A DNA stretch of 64,000 nt from Marinilongibacter aquaticus (GTDB lineage: Bacteria; Bacteroidota; Bacteroidia; Cytophagales; Spirosomataceae). The notes under the pieces were generated by a model. It was given only the letters and a program-made list of their open reading frames with translations. It was not told where the DNA came from and ran no database searches. The stretch spans positions 992,001 through 1,056,000 of the forward strand of contig NZ_CP083757.1 in the NCBI RefSeq assembly GCF_020149935.1, written 5' to 3'. This document shows positions 44,301-52,630 of this stretch, in pieces. The stretch's first letter is position 1; each line of letters starts with the position of its first letter. A program made the position numbers and the translations under genes.

Positions 44301-44756
44301 GGCCAAATCACGCCAATCGTGAGAACCGTCGCCATTGAGGTCTTTCAACCAATCGTTCTTCTCCGAATTTTTGGGATCAAAGAAACGGTGCAAAAAAGCT
44401 CTGCGGTCTTCCACACTCTGCCAGCTCATCGATTCCGTCATCCAATCGCGGTGTCCACGGATATCAAATTCGGAGTTTTTCTGACGGTTTGTACGTGTCA
44501 AATAAATGTTATTGTAATCGTCGATCGACATGGCAATCGGATCCGGAGCCAAAGAATCGGTTGCCCAAAGGTCTATTTTCAAGCCATCGGCCAGTTTCAC
44601 CGATGTTTCAGTTTCAATTTGCTCGGCATAGGCTTTGTCGTCTTCGCCCGCCAATATCGTTGTCAAAGCCGATGATTTAGAAGCGACTTTCATACAGGAC
44701 CACAGCACAGCACCACCTAAAACGCCATAGCCCAATTTCAGAAGTTTATTTTTCAT
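41370..44756 (-). CDS. PVC-type haem-binding CxxCH lipoprotein with propeller and HEAT-like repeats
   Basis: A 1128-residue lipoprotein (lipobox AVLWSC, Cys21). In order: a sugar-dehydrogenase-like beta-propeller (about 45-480) with inserted Asp-rich calcium-type loops (DLNGDGSHDW, DTDGDGRADK, DTNQDGYYDK); HEAT-like helical repeats (about 530-960, for example LISLLKDSDSEIVAQSAKVL); and a C-terminal c-type cytochrome domain with CIRCH at 1008-1012 and likely distal Met1104 in SGMPPMG. This architecture matches the PVC-type haem-binding / putative membrane-bound dehydrogenase group. It could oxidise sugars and pass electrons to the haem, but no activity is established. Divergent from a Tat-exported oxidoreductase. 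Confidence 0.88.
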   Translation of the reverse strand: MKNKLLKLGYGVLGGAVLWSCMKVASKSSALTTILAGEDDKAYAEQIETETSVKLADGLKIDLWATDSLAPDPIAMSIDDYNNIYLTRTNRQKNSEFDIRGHRDWMTESMSWQSVEDRRAFLHRFFDPKNSEKNDWLKDLNGDGSHDWRDLAVEQEEIWKLEDTDGDGRADKSTQVLRDFHDEITDVAGALLIRRHDAFVGLGPDLWRLEDTNQDGYYDKKTSIAHGFNVHVGFSGHGMSGLIEGPDGKIYWGIGDPGINIVDLAGNKHFFPNQGVIVRCNPDGSDFEVFSHGHRNTHEFVFDQYGNIISSDNDGDHRGESERLVHIVEGGDSGWRINWQFGKYTDSKNNGYKVWMDEEMYKPRHDGQAAYFLPPIRNYHNGPTGMQFNPGTALGKNWLNKFFLVEFTGSPSRAHIWSFDLNPKGASFDFKSEVDMVNGILATGIRFGTDGALYAADWINGWGTKNYGRVWKVDVKSNEFAEARAKTKALMASDFEKKSANELYDLLFYGDQRIRQKAQFELVNRGEGSALLTKAAQQTENQLARVHAIWGMGQLMAKKKMGDEVLISLLKDSDSEIVAQSAKVLGDVRDANAGSALNTLLNSSNPRVQFYGAQALGRIAYKPAVSGLIEVLKKNHDEDNYIRHAATLALARIDDRVPIHALINNSDKSLRLAAVLVMRKWQDPELAKSLKDKDEYIVAEAARAINDDFSVPEALPALAGLLNNPEIQSEVIMRRAINAALRVGGDAQLNALVAYAKNPKASNVLRAEALATVAVWADPSILDRVDGRLRGKVTRDAEKVRALLIPQMAGFLDSNDPAIVNSALNVLKELEIRGFNNKLVGIYQSSKDSETRSATLSTLAELDYPEIGNLINEALKSDDRALRTTALGMLNKLDISADLLPKMVNNVLDNGSQSEKQKMLESLGQMPLAKTEPVFKSLIAKLKGKELPNELRLDLADAIEQSGSDALAAELEAAVPKGDIFEEYADVLYGGDRRNGYRYFTQNESGQCIRCHSIGGNGGTVGPDLSDIGNVLERKQLLQALLEPSARLSPGFGTVTVTLKDGQEVTGVLEKENEEELIVRTSDAEPMEIAVSRISKRENYPSGMPPMGSIMNRHEMRDVIEFLSNLKK

Positions 44757-44805
44757 TCGTTAAGGGTTAAAATGAGTCGCAAATTAGTTTCGATTCAGGG
44801 TTTGA

Positions 44806-44813
44806 CAAAATTA
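44806..44813 (-). promoter_or_regulatory. Candidate -7 box for the haem lipoprotein gene
   Basis: TAATTTTG on the minus strand (full TAnnTTTG match), 49 bp before the ATG at 44756; no clear -33 TTG. Confidence 0.4.
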
Positions 44814-44910
44814 TTCTCCCTTTTAGGCGATAAAACCTGCATTTATGCAACCGATGGAAAAAATTACTGGCGAATTATCCGTTTCGTGCTACTAATTCTA
44901 TCGAAATCAA

Positions 44911-44918
44911 TAAATTTG
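44911..44918 (+). promoter_or_regulatory. Candidate -7 box for the Tat oxidoreductase gene
   Basis: TAAATTTG (full TAnnTTTG match), 34 bp before the ATG at 44953; no clear -33 TTG. With the opposite-strand box at 44806 it suggests two separate divergent promoters. Confidence 0.45.
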
Positions 44919-44952
44919 ATACCGATTAATCTTAATTTCAACCTTATATCGA

Positions 44953-46275
44953 ATGAAAAATTCTAGAAGAGATTTTATAAAAACCTCAGCACTAGGCCTT
45001 GCCGGAGTTACATTTTCCGCCAAAAGCTATTCGCGGATTTTAGGAGCCAACGAACGCATAAACCTTGCCCACGCAGGCTTGAACAGCCGAATGGGAGCTC
45101 ACTTGAGTGCTTCGCGGTCTTTCAAAAATATTTTGAATCACGTGGCCCTTTGCGATGTAGACAAACGCACTTTCGCCAAAACGAAGAAACGTTTTTCGGA
45201 TATTATCCCGGCTGACATCAAAGAGTTTGAGGATATTCGCAAAATGCTTGAAAATAAAGATATCGATGCCATTACGGTGGCTTCACCGGATCACTGGCAT
45301 GCTCCTATGGGCATCATGGCCATGCAAGCCGGCAAGCATGTGTACCTCGAAAAACCCTGCTGTCATAACCCTCAGGAAGGCGAATGGCTTATTGAAACCC
45401 AAAAGAAATCGGGCAAGAAATTGCAAATTGGCAATCAGCAACGTTCGGCACCCACTTCTATTGAGGTGGTGAAACTGATTCACGAGGGCATTATCGGTAA
45501 TGCGTATTACGCCAAAACGATTTATGAAAACAACCGCGGCAGTATCGGTGTGGGGAAAACAGTACCTGTACCCGAATGGTTGAACTGGGATCTGTACCAG
45601 GGTCCAGCTCCACGTCGCGAATTCAAAGACAATATTGTGCATTACAACTGGCACTGGTTCTGGAACTGGGGCACGGGCGAAATCAGCAACAATGGACTGC
45701 ACGAAATGGATTTTGCCCGCTTGGCATTGGGTGTGAGCATCCCGAATCAAGTAAGTTCTGCTGGGGGGCGTTTTGCTTTCGACGACGATTGGGAATTCTT
45801 CGATACGCAATTGGCCACTTTCAATTTCCCTGAGAACAAAATGATCGACTGGGAAGGACGCAGCTGCAACGGCAACTCTGGCTTTAAAGGTTTCCATGGC
45901 CGAGGTACACAAGTTTTCGGTACCGAAGGTTGTGCGTTTGTGGATCGTGGCGGATACAAAATTTACAACAAAGCGGGCGACTTGATCAAAGAGGCCAAAG
46001 AAGGTCAGGAAGTAGACGGCACAGACACCACGGGCATCAGCGGCCTTGACCAATACCACTTCAAGAATTTCTTCGATGCCATTCGTCTGGATACCCCTTT
46101 GAATTCGCCAATTGCAGAAGCACACAAAAGTACATTGCTTTGTCATTTGGGCAATATGGCTCAGAAACTGGGCAAAACCCTGAAAGTAGATAGCCAAACA
46201 GGGAAACCAGAAGACAAAGAGGCCCAAAAAATGTGGGGACGTGAATACGACAAAGAGTTCAAACCGAAAGTTTAA
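44953..46275 (+). CDS. Tat-exported Gfo/Idh/MocA-family oxidoreductase
   Basis: A 440-residue Gfo/Idh/MocA protein with a short twin-arginine signal (NSRRDFIKTSALGLAGVTFS, 3-22). The NAD(P) region starts at INLAHAGLNSRMGAHLSASR, where the usual G-rich loop is unusual (AHAGLNSRMG). The EKP motif is intact in VYLEKPCCHNPQEGE. The substrate domain has NWHWFWNWGTGEISNNGLHE and the DFARLALGV helix. Similarity to the oxidoreductase at 17772 is only family-level. Located between the haem lipoprotein and the rhamnosidase, it may act on sugars released at the cell surface, for example as a 3-keto-forming enzyme (inference). Confidence 0.88.
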   Translation: MKNSRRDFIKTSALGLAGVTFSAKSYSRILGANERINLAHAGLNSRMGAHLSASRSFKNILNHVALCDVDKRTFAKTKKRFSDIIPADIKEFEDIRKMLENKDIDAITVASPDHWHAPMGIMAMQAGKHVYLEKPCCHNPQEGEWLIETQKKSGKKLQIGNQQRSAPTSIEVVKLIHEGIIGNAYYAKTIYENNRGSIGVGKTVPVPEWLNWDLYQGPAPRREFKDNIVHYNWHWFWNWGTGEISNNGLHEMDFARLALGVSIPNQVSSAGGRFAFDDDWEFFDTQLATFNFPENKMIDWEGRSCNGNSGFKGFHGRGTQVFGTEGCAFVDRGGYKIYNKAGDLIKEAKEGQEVDGTDTTGISGLDQYHFKNFFDAIRLDTPLNSPIAEAHKSTLLCHLGNMAQKLGKTLKVDSQTGKPEDKEAQKMWGREYDKEFKPKV

Positions 46276-46302
46276 GCTCGTCTAAATCAGATCGAAATAT
46301 AA

Positions 46303-46327
46303 TCGGCCGCACCTTTGGTGCGGCCGA
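46303..46327. terminator. Hairpin between convergent genes
   Basis: TCGGCCGCACC (46303-46313) and GGTGCGGCCGA (46317-46327) pair perfectly around TTT. There is no strong T-run, but the position between the convergent oxidoreductase and rhamnosidase genes fits a shared terminator. Confidence 0.65.
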
Positions 46328-46372
46328 AATATTCAAGTCGAATACCTTAGAAAATACGGCAAACGCAAAGCA

Positions 46373-49300
46373 CTATTCACTCACTTTGATGGTATACTTT
46401 CCCGAACCCAATTCAGCGGTTCCTTTTCCACCCGACACCTGCAATTTATCAAAACGCACTCCGTTGATTTCCACTTTCGCTCCTGCCTTTACCGGCAAAA
46501 TCAAAGAAGCTTCGGTATTTGCCGGAATTGAGAATTTGTACTCATAGCCCGATTTCTCGTCATATTGCCACGCACTTTCAATTCGGCCATATGGCGAATC
46601 GTAATGCCCATTGGCTCTTTTCAAATTGTGCGTAGGGTCGGGACTTGGAGCCAAAATAAAATGTTTAAACGCCACCTGATCGGGGTCTCGCTGAATGCCC
46701 AAAGAATAATTGAGCATCCAAGCTGCCACAGCCCCAAAAGAATAGTGATTGAACGAATTCATGCTGTTGTTTCCTCCGAATCCATCTTCTACAGTATAGC
46801 TGTTCAATCGCTCCCAAATGGTCGTGGCTCCATTCACCACAGAATACAACCATGAGGGATACTGCGTATTGAGCAACACATTGTACATCTGTTCATCCAA
46901 TCCATTCTCAGAAAGTGCTTCTCCCAAAGAGGCGGTTCCGATAAAACCCGTCATTAGACTGTTCCGCGGTCTCAATTTGCCCAGATCATCTGTATTTTCC
47001 CTTTCAATGGCCATTTTCAAAAGCTTCACAGCATAGGGTTTATTCTCGGCATTAAACGTTCCCAAAGCCAATGGAATGGCATAAGAGGCCTGTGTATCAA
47101 TTACTTTCTTTTCGTTTTTCGGCTTTTCACTTTCATTCGGAGGGCCCATAAATCCTGTTTTTACACCCGACTCACGCGTTTTATGCGTTTCTATGTCCAC
47201 ATAAACCCTATTGAAAGTATTTTTAATTATTCTGCTTTTTTCTTTCAACTCCAAAGCCTCGTCGGTCTTGCCCAAAGCCCTGGCCATTTCGCTCACTATA
47301 TCCAAATCATAAGCGTAGTAGGCCATCCAAAAGAGAGTATTGTCGTTGCGGTTTCCTTCGGGGCTCAGCCAATCGCCCAAAGGACCTTCGTTCAAAATGC
47401 CGTCTTCATTTAACTTAGTTTCTAAAAAAGACAAGTACCTTTTCATTGCAGGATAATGGACTCTAAGCTGTTGCAAATCTCCGTATTGACGATAATTTTC
47501 CCATGCCACGGTAATTCCTGCACTGCCCCAAAGGGTTCCGCCAAATCCACCACCTACGGGGGCCACATCTGTAAACCGGCCACTCTCTGCTTGAATATCC
47601 CGCATGGCCATCATGTGTTTGGCCAGAAAAAGGTTGGCATCACAGAGATAAGTCGCACTGCGTGCAAATACCGAAATATCGCCGCTCCAGCCCATCCGTT
47701 CGTTTCTTTGGGGACAATCTGTAGGAATTGAAACGAAATTGTCTTTCAAAGACCAGGTAATGTTTTTCCAAAGTTTGTTGAGTAAGGCATTGTCTGTCTC
47801 ATAGTTTGACGAAAGACTCTTTACCGAACTAATGGCCAAACCCTGAACAGCTTCCAAAGGCAAGGCTTTTTCAATTCCGGTTATCTCTAAATAACGGTAT
47901 CCATGAAAGGTAAACCGCGGCTGAACAAACTCAATTCCACCCTTTCGAACGTACTGATCTTGAGCCAAAGCGGCACGAATATTTTCCAACATGATCATGC
48001 CTACATTATCCTTGTATTCGGGTAAATCGGGATATTTCACTTCGGCATAACGCAGGTTCAACAAAGAGCCTTTTGGTCCATCAACTAATTCAATTCTTGG
48101 GAAACCCACCATATTTTGGCCCATATCGTAAACGTATACACCAGGACGAACCTCCTCCATGCCTATGGCCTGTAATGTGTCTACGAATTGCACATCCGAA
48201 CCCAATGCTCCGAGAATTTTCAAATCGGAGAAGTCAAGCTCTGGATAAATGGTCTCTCTCAAACCCACTTCTTCCGCCGATTTCCAATCTTTCGCCTTAA
48301 ATCCTGATGCTGCCCAACCCGCAATCGCGGCCTCTTTATTGGCATCATAGATTTCGCCCTGAAAAAACGATCCATAGCGTATGGGGCCATCTGTAAAGAG
48401 TTTCCACTTTTCATCCGATACAATAGTGGCCTTCTCTCCATCTTCATATTCAATGACCAACTTGGCCAATAAAGACTGCCTATCGCCAAAATAATTCCAG
48501 TTTTCACCGCTATAAGTAATGTTTCCACTCCACCAGCCTTCAGACAACCAAGCTCCCATTGCATTTTCTTTCCCCTCCAAAAGAAGGTCAGTCACATCGT
48601 AGGTTTGATACACTTGATGCTCATTGTACTGTGTAAGGCCTGGAGCAAAAAGTGTCTCGCCCAGTGGCTTACCATTTAGATAAAAGGAATAAATACCGCG
48701 TGCAGTCGCATAAATTCGGGCTTTCTTTATTCGCTTTTTCTCAGTAGAAAAAGTCCTTCTCAACATGGGCTCTGCGTTTTGCGAAGGGTCCTTCAAAATC
48801 AAACTGTTTTCCTTTACCCCATACGCTCCCCTTTCCACAGCCAATTCACTAAAAAATTCACCCGAAGAATCGGAGAAAAGCAAATTGGAAGGTGCTCTGA
48901 AATTCCGCACCCAAATATTGGAAAATAAGGCCCGTTGGCCTTCCCCTGTCCGAAAACCAACATCCGCCAACATGGGAAAACTGATAAAGTTGTTTCCGCT
49001 TCCTACGGGATTCAGGTTCAATCCCTTGGGAGCAAATCGAGAATTTGGCACCATTGACTCATCCTGTATTTTATGTGCTTCGTCGGTGCCATCAATATAG
49101 AATTCAAAAAGCCCAAAATTGCATGTAAGCATGATGGAATGAGGAGCATATGCGTTCTCTACATTGAGGATATTGTGCGGAATAGCGAGTGATTTGAATG
49201 GCTTTTCTGACAAATCAGATTTCGAATAACCCACGCGATAAATATTCAGCAAAGCTTCACCGGTATTCGCCAAGCCCGAAATGTCCAATTCTACAGCAAT

Positions 49301-49915
49301 ATAACTTTCGTCTTTTTTGCTCTGCACGCCCATGATATTCAAGTCTTTGTTCATCAACCTTTTATCATTGGCACCAAATAAAAAAGCCGCCTTAGTCGAC
49401 TTATTCGTTGCGGCCAATTGCATTGTAAAACCAAACTTGTACACTGAAAGATAATGCGAAGAAAACACCAAATCTTGATCTCCTCCACCAATCCATTTGG
49501 CTCCATCCCAAGCCGAAATGTCCGATTGCATCAAGCCTGTTTCAAACCAAGATTCCGCCTTTTGCGAATTCTGCTTGTTGTCCCAAACTTGTAATTTCCA
49601 GATGTATCGATTCTCAGCTTCGAGGGGCACGCCCGCGTATTCTATGGCATGCGACAAGCCCGAATCCACTTTTTGAGAATCCCAGACCTTTGTTCCTTTT
49701 TCATTTTCGACCACAATGCGATAAGCAGTTTGACGTATAGATTGCTGTTCAGCAGAAGCCCACATTTGCCAAGAAAATTGAGGTTGGGCAAAATCAATAC
49801 CCAATGGCTTTTCAAGGTGATTGGTTTTCAATTCATGAAGTTCGAATTGAGCAAATACCGATTGAGCGAAAAGCAAACAGAATATCAGAAGCAGTTTTTG
49901 TATTTGTTTTATCAT
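46373..49915 (-). CDS. Alpha-L-rhamnosidase (GH78), exported
   Basis: An 1180-residue GH78 enzyme that releases terminal alpha-L-rhamnose. The signal peptide is at 1-22 (LLLIFCLLFAQSVFA). The N-terminal fibronectin-like domain opens with LKTNHLEKPLGIDFAQPQFS. Large jelly-roll domains fill about 130-650, with an extra laminin/concanavalin-like region that makes the protein longer than average. The (alpha/alpha)6 catalytic barrel begins near 720 with the signature DCPQRNERMGWSGD (general-acid region). A C-terminal beta domain ends the protein. It supports a rhamnose-containing target glycan for the nearby SusCD-sulfatase system, though it is in a separate transcript. Confidence 0.92.
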   Translation of the reverse strand: MIKQIQKLLLIFCLLFAQSVFAQFELHELKTNHLEKPLGIDFAQPQFSWQMWASAEQQSIRQTAYRIVVENEKGTKVWDSQKVDSGLSHAIEYAGVPLEAENRYIWKLQVWDNKQNSQKAESWFETGLMQSDISAWDGAKWIGGGDQDLVFSSHYLSVYKFGFTMQLAATNKSTKAAFLFGANDKRLMNKDLNIMGVQSKKDESYIAVELDISGLANTGEALLNIYRVGYSKSDLSEKPFKSLAIPHNILNVENAYAPHSIMLTCNFGLFEFYIDGTDEAHKIQDESMVPNSRFAPKGLNLNPVGSGNNFISFPMLADVGFRTGEGQRALFSNIWVRNFRAPSNLLFSDSSGEFFSELAVERGAYGVKENSLILKDPSQNAEPMLRRTFSTEKKRIKKARIYATARGIYSFYLNGKPLGETLFAPGLTQYNEHQVYQTYDVTDLLLEGKENAMGAWLSEGWWSGNITYSGENWNYFGDRQSLLAKLVIEYEDGEKATIVSDEKWKLFTDGPIRYGSFFQGEIYDANKEAAIAGWAASGFKAKDWKSAEEVGLRETIYPELDFSDLKILGALGSDVQFVDTLQAIGMEEVRPGVYVYDMGQNMVGFPRIELVDGPKGSLLNLRYAEVKYPDLPEYKDNVGMIMLENIRAALAQDQYVRKGGIEFVQPRFTFHGYRYLEITGIEKALPLEAVQGLAISSVKSLSSNYETDNALLNKLWKNITWSLKDNFVSIPTDCPQRNERMGWSGDISVFARSATYLCDANLFLAKHMMAMRDIQAESGRFTDVAPVGGGFGGTLWGSAGITVAWENYRQYGDLQQLRVHYPAMKRYLSFLETKLNEDGILNEGPLGDWLSPEGNRNDNTLFWMAYYAYDLDIVSEMARALGKTDEALELKEKSRIIKNTFNRVYVDIETHKTRESGVKTGFMGPPNESEKPKNEKKVIDTQASYAIPLALGTFNAENKPYAVKLLKMAIERENTDDLGKLRPRNSLMTGFIGTASLGEALSENGLDEQMYNVLLNTQYPSWLYSVVNGATTIWERLNSYTVEDGFGGNNSMNSFNHYSFGAVAAWMLNYSLGIQRDPDQVAFKHFILAPSPDPTHNLKRANGHYDSPYGRIESAWQYDEKSGYEYKFSIPANTEASLILPVKAGAKVEINGVRFDKLQVSGGKGTAELGSGKYTIKVSE

Positions 49916-49934
49916 AAAATTTGGGTTGATAATC

Positions 49935-49942
49935 CAAATATA
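49935..49942 (-). promoter_or_regulatory. Candidate -7 box for the rhamnosidase gene
   Basis: TATATTTG on the minus strand (full TAnnTTTG match), 19 bp before the ATG at 49915; no clear -33 TTG at normal spacing. Confidence 0.4.
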
Positions 49943-49991
49943 TCCATTTCATTGATACCCGCCGTCCTGCACCGACATGCTCAAATAAAAA

Positions 49992-50017
49992 GAGCCGCTT
50001 TGCATGCAAAGCGGCTC
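49992..50017 (-). terminator. Terminator of the barrel-coil-barrel gene
   Basis: A 26-bp perfect palindrome: GAGCCGCTTTGC (49992-50003), AT, GCAAAGCGGCTC (50006-50017), followed on the minus strand by TTTTTATTT. It lies 20 bp beyond the stop at 50038. Confidence 0.88.
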
Positions 50018-50037
50018 CCAAAAAATCCGTTCCACTC

Positions 50038-52383
50038 TTACTTAAGATCTACACGGTAGCCCAAAGAAAGCTGATGGTATCGCAAACCCGAACGAAACTG
50101 CCAATCTGTAAAAAGTTTGCCGTTTTTGAATTTAAGCAAATTGGCTCCGATCATCACATTGGGTTTCAGTTCCAATTTCGTGGTTTCTCCCTTTTTGTCG
50201 ACTTGCATCAAGCCCAAACCTCCACCAATATAAGGTTGAAATGGCTTTTCATCCTTTCCGAAACGGTACATCAAATTGCCGAAAATCCCGAAAATAGTCG
50301 GTTTGCCCAATCCAATCGCAACTTCTGGAACCACAAAAAAATTCGAACTCTTCATGCGGTAAAGTCTACGGTAACCGATCAGCAATTTCGGTTTGCCGTG
50401 AATCAAAAAACCAGTTTCTAAATTCGACTCTTCGTATCTTAATGAGCCATTACCTTTGCTTTTTACCGCATTTCCTGCAAAATTGTTTGAGCTTTCGGCA
50501 ATGGCACTAGCCTCCTTTTCCAATTCCTGTTTCTTGTTTTCGTACTCAATTTCCTTTTGCAATTCCTTTTTCAGCTCTTCAATTTCCTGACGATCCACTC
50601 CACTGCCCTCGTAGCTTTGACTTTGACGACCGTTGTTCATTTGGCGTAAACGCTCTATTTCTTTTTGCAAAGCGTCTGTTTGCATTTCACTACGTTCATT
50701 CATCAAGTCCATATTCTTCTGCATGTTCTCGAATCGCATCTGCAATTGTTCATTGTCAATGGTCCTTCGCATTTCTTGTGCTTCGAATGCATTTTTAATC
50801 GACTCTTGGGTCATGTCATTGGCACGCTTTATTTCTTCCACCAAGGCTTGGATATCCGTTGGTCGCAAACCGATTTGACTCGGATCATTGTACTTTCTTG
50901 CAGCTGCATTTCGCTGGGCTTCCTCCGCACGTATGTTTTCCAACTGATCTCTTTCAAACATTAGGGATTTTTTGACTTTGTATTTACGAATCATCCCCTC
51001 ATCGTTCCCAGATTCATAGTCGTCCATTATGGCCTGCTCCAATTCGGCAATCCTATTTTCGTATTCTTCCTGCATTTGTGCCGTATTTGCACGCTCTCTT
51101 TCCAAAGCTTCCATTACCTTTTGATCGTACATTTTCGACACTTCCTCTTCCGTCTCACGGCTTTTCTTCCCGATTACAAAATTTGCCGAAAGGCCATACA
51201 TCCACGAAGTGGCCAATTGCTCAGTTGTTTGAGTATCTTCCAGAAAGTCAGAAGCCGAGGTCATCATCGCTTTGGCATAGCCCGTGAGCTTAAAGTACCT
51301 CGAAAAGGGAATATTGAGACCCAATCCACCGCTCACGAATGGCGTATTTTTCATTTCAAGATCATTCGCTCCGTTTACGGTATTGTCTATCGTATAACGT
51401 GAAAGCGGGTCAATCACACCTCCGCCCAGCATAATGAGCGGATACATGCCTTGTCCACTCGAAAGTTTAAACCTTGCTTCACCCCCGTACACGGCCAATC
51501 TGTCAAATTTCGAAAAATAACCGTCTTCCATCGAACGCAGGTAGAACGCCCTTAAACCCACATACTGCCCGAAATCGAAACCTGAGCTTAAACCTGTGAA
51601 TTTGGTATCCGGATAAGGCAATTTATCCGAAAAATTGATATCGCCAGCCGTCACCTCAATCGGTAGACTGAGGCCGTTGTAGCCAGAAGAATATCGCTCC
51701 TGAAAGGCTTTATCCATCGCCGAAAGTTCTCCTGGGCGACGGCCACCCAAATAAAGTAAAAGAGACGCTTTGGCGTTCCAATACTTTGCCATAGAAGCTT
51801 CCTTTTCTTGGCCTGCAAGACCCAGAGCTCCACGCTCAGCCTCGTTGAGATACAAATAGTACGGATCTGTATTGATGTAATTGTTGGTTGCCGAAAGTGT
51901 CAATGTATATCGGTCGTCTAGCGTAAATTGAATTCCTCCGCCGGCGTTCACATAAATTTGTTTTGTCGGATCGCCTTCCTCTCTTTTCAGTTTTGTACTT
52001 TGCACACCTGTACCCAAAGTGGTAAAAGGAATTACACCGCCACGGCCAAGATTCAATTTCAGTTCGCCGCCCCAACGTTTTAGATCGACGTCTTCTTCAG
52101 AAATCAGGCCATCGGAATAGCCCTCAATCCCCATATTCGAAAAATCACGTTTCAGATTTAGTCCTTGTGAATAATTGGCTTTCAATTCCAACATTTCACC
52201 AAAACCAAAACCCAATTGAGCCCCGGCCGTAAAGCCGTTTGAGATGCCCAAACTCTTTCCCCAATAATGTTGTGAAATTTGCGGTGAAAGTGTGTAACTG
52301 ATGCCGTTGACCTGGGCAAAGGTGGGATTTAGACCCAAAATTGTTAAAACTAGAAAGCTTAAAAGTTGTGTCAGTTTTTTCAT
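50038..52383 (-). CDS. Barrel-coil-barrel envelope protein of unknown function
   Basis: A 781-residue exported protein (signal MKKLTQLLSFLVLTILGLNP) I do not recognise as a whole. Residues about 25-215 and 240-410 read as two outer-membrane-barrel-like beta regions (alternating strands, GGGIQF, YVNAG, SGGLGLNIPF). Residues about 415-640 are a long charged coiled coil (EEYENRIAELEQAI, MRFENMQKNMDLMNERSEMQ, ELKKELQKEIEYENKKQELE). Residues about 655-781 form a third beta region (PYIGGGLGLMQVDKKG) that ends in a strand, like an outer-membrane barrel. The coil could span the periplasm or bundle copies. It has its own terminator; the upstream gap holds a transposon-like inverted-repeat element. Confidence 0.7.
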   Translation of the reverse strand: MKKLTQLLSFLVLTILGLNPTFAQVNGISYTLSPQISQHYWGKSLGISNGFTAGAQLGFGFGEMLELKANYSQGLNLKRDFSNMGIEGYSDGLISEEDVDLKRWGGELKLNLGRGGVIPFTTLGTGVQSTKLKREEGDPTKQIYVNAGGGIQFTLDDRYTLTLSATNNYINTDPYYLYLNEAERGALGLAGQEKEASMAKYWNAKASLLLYLGGRRPGELSAMDKAFQERYSSGYNGLSLPIEVTAGDINFSDKLPYPDTKFTGLSSGFDFGQYVGLRAFYLRSMEDGYFSKFDRLAVYGGEARFKLSSGQGMYPLIMLGGGVIDPLSRYTIDNTVNGANDLEMKNTPFVSGGLGLNIPFSRYFKLTGYAKAMMTSASDFLEDTQTTEQLATSWMYGLSANFVIGKKSRETEEEVSKMYDQKVMEALERERANTAQMQEEYENRIAELEQAIMDDYESGNDEGMIRKYKVKKSLMFERDQLENIRAEEAQRNAAARKYNDPSQIGLRPTDIQALVEEIKRANDMTQESIKNAFEAQEMRRTIDNEQLQMRFENMQKNMDLMNERSEMQTDALQKEIERLRQMNNGRQSQSYEGSGVDRQEIEELKKELQKEIEYENKKQELEKEASAIAESSNNFAGNAVKSKGNGSLRYEESNLETGFLIHGKPKLLIGYRRLYRMKSSNFFVVPEVAIGLGKPTIFGIFGNLMYRFGKDEKPFQPYIGGGLGLMQVDKKGETTKLELKPNVMIGANLLKFKNGKLFTDWQFRSGLRYHQLSLGYRVDLK

Positions 52384-52421
52384 AGAAAGATTGTTTTACA
52401 CTTAAGTTTTGTGCAACCAAT

Positions 52422-52533
52422 CTCCCCCTAATCTGATGCCGAGGTATTGTAGATAAACAATACCAAACAAGTAAAGAAAATGGCCGATTTCCGCCGAAAG
52501 ACTTTAGTGTGTCTTGGATCAGATTCGGGGGAG
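52422..52533. mobile_element. MITE-like 112-bp element with 16-bp inverted ends
   Basis: Ends CTCCCCCTAATCTGAT (52422-52437) and ATCAGATTCGGGGGAG (52518-52533) are inverted repeats with one mismatch, 80 bp apart. A second perfect stem GGTATTGT / ACAATACC (52443-52450, 52457-52464) is nested inside. CAAT stands before the left end and, one base out, after the right end, perhaps a target duplication. No coding capacity. It could instead be a structured RNA or regulatory stem. Confidence 0.45.
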
Positions 52534-52549
52534 TCAATTGCTGTGAATT

Positions 52550-52630
52550 TTAGCTTTTGTACAGTGTATGACGCACCTCATACGCTTTGGCCACATCTTT
52601 TTGTTCTTTTTTATCTGCCAAGCCCGTAAA
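52550..52630 (-). other. In-frame 26-codon extension after the TAG of the lipoprotein gene
   Basis: After the TAG at 52631-52633 the same frame stays open for 26 codons to TAA (52550-52552). It reads like protein: FTGLADKKEQKD then VAKAYEVRHTLYKS. It may be read-through, a recent stop mutation, or a remnant of another gene; chance cannot be excluded. Confidence 0.3.
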
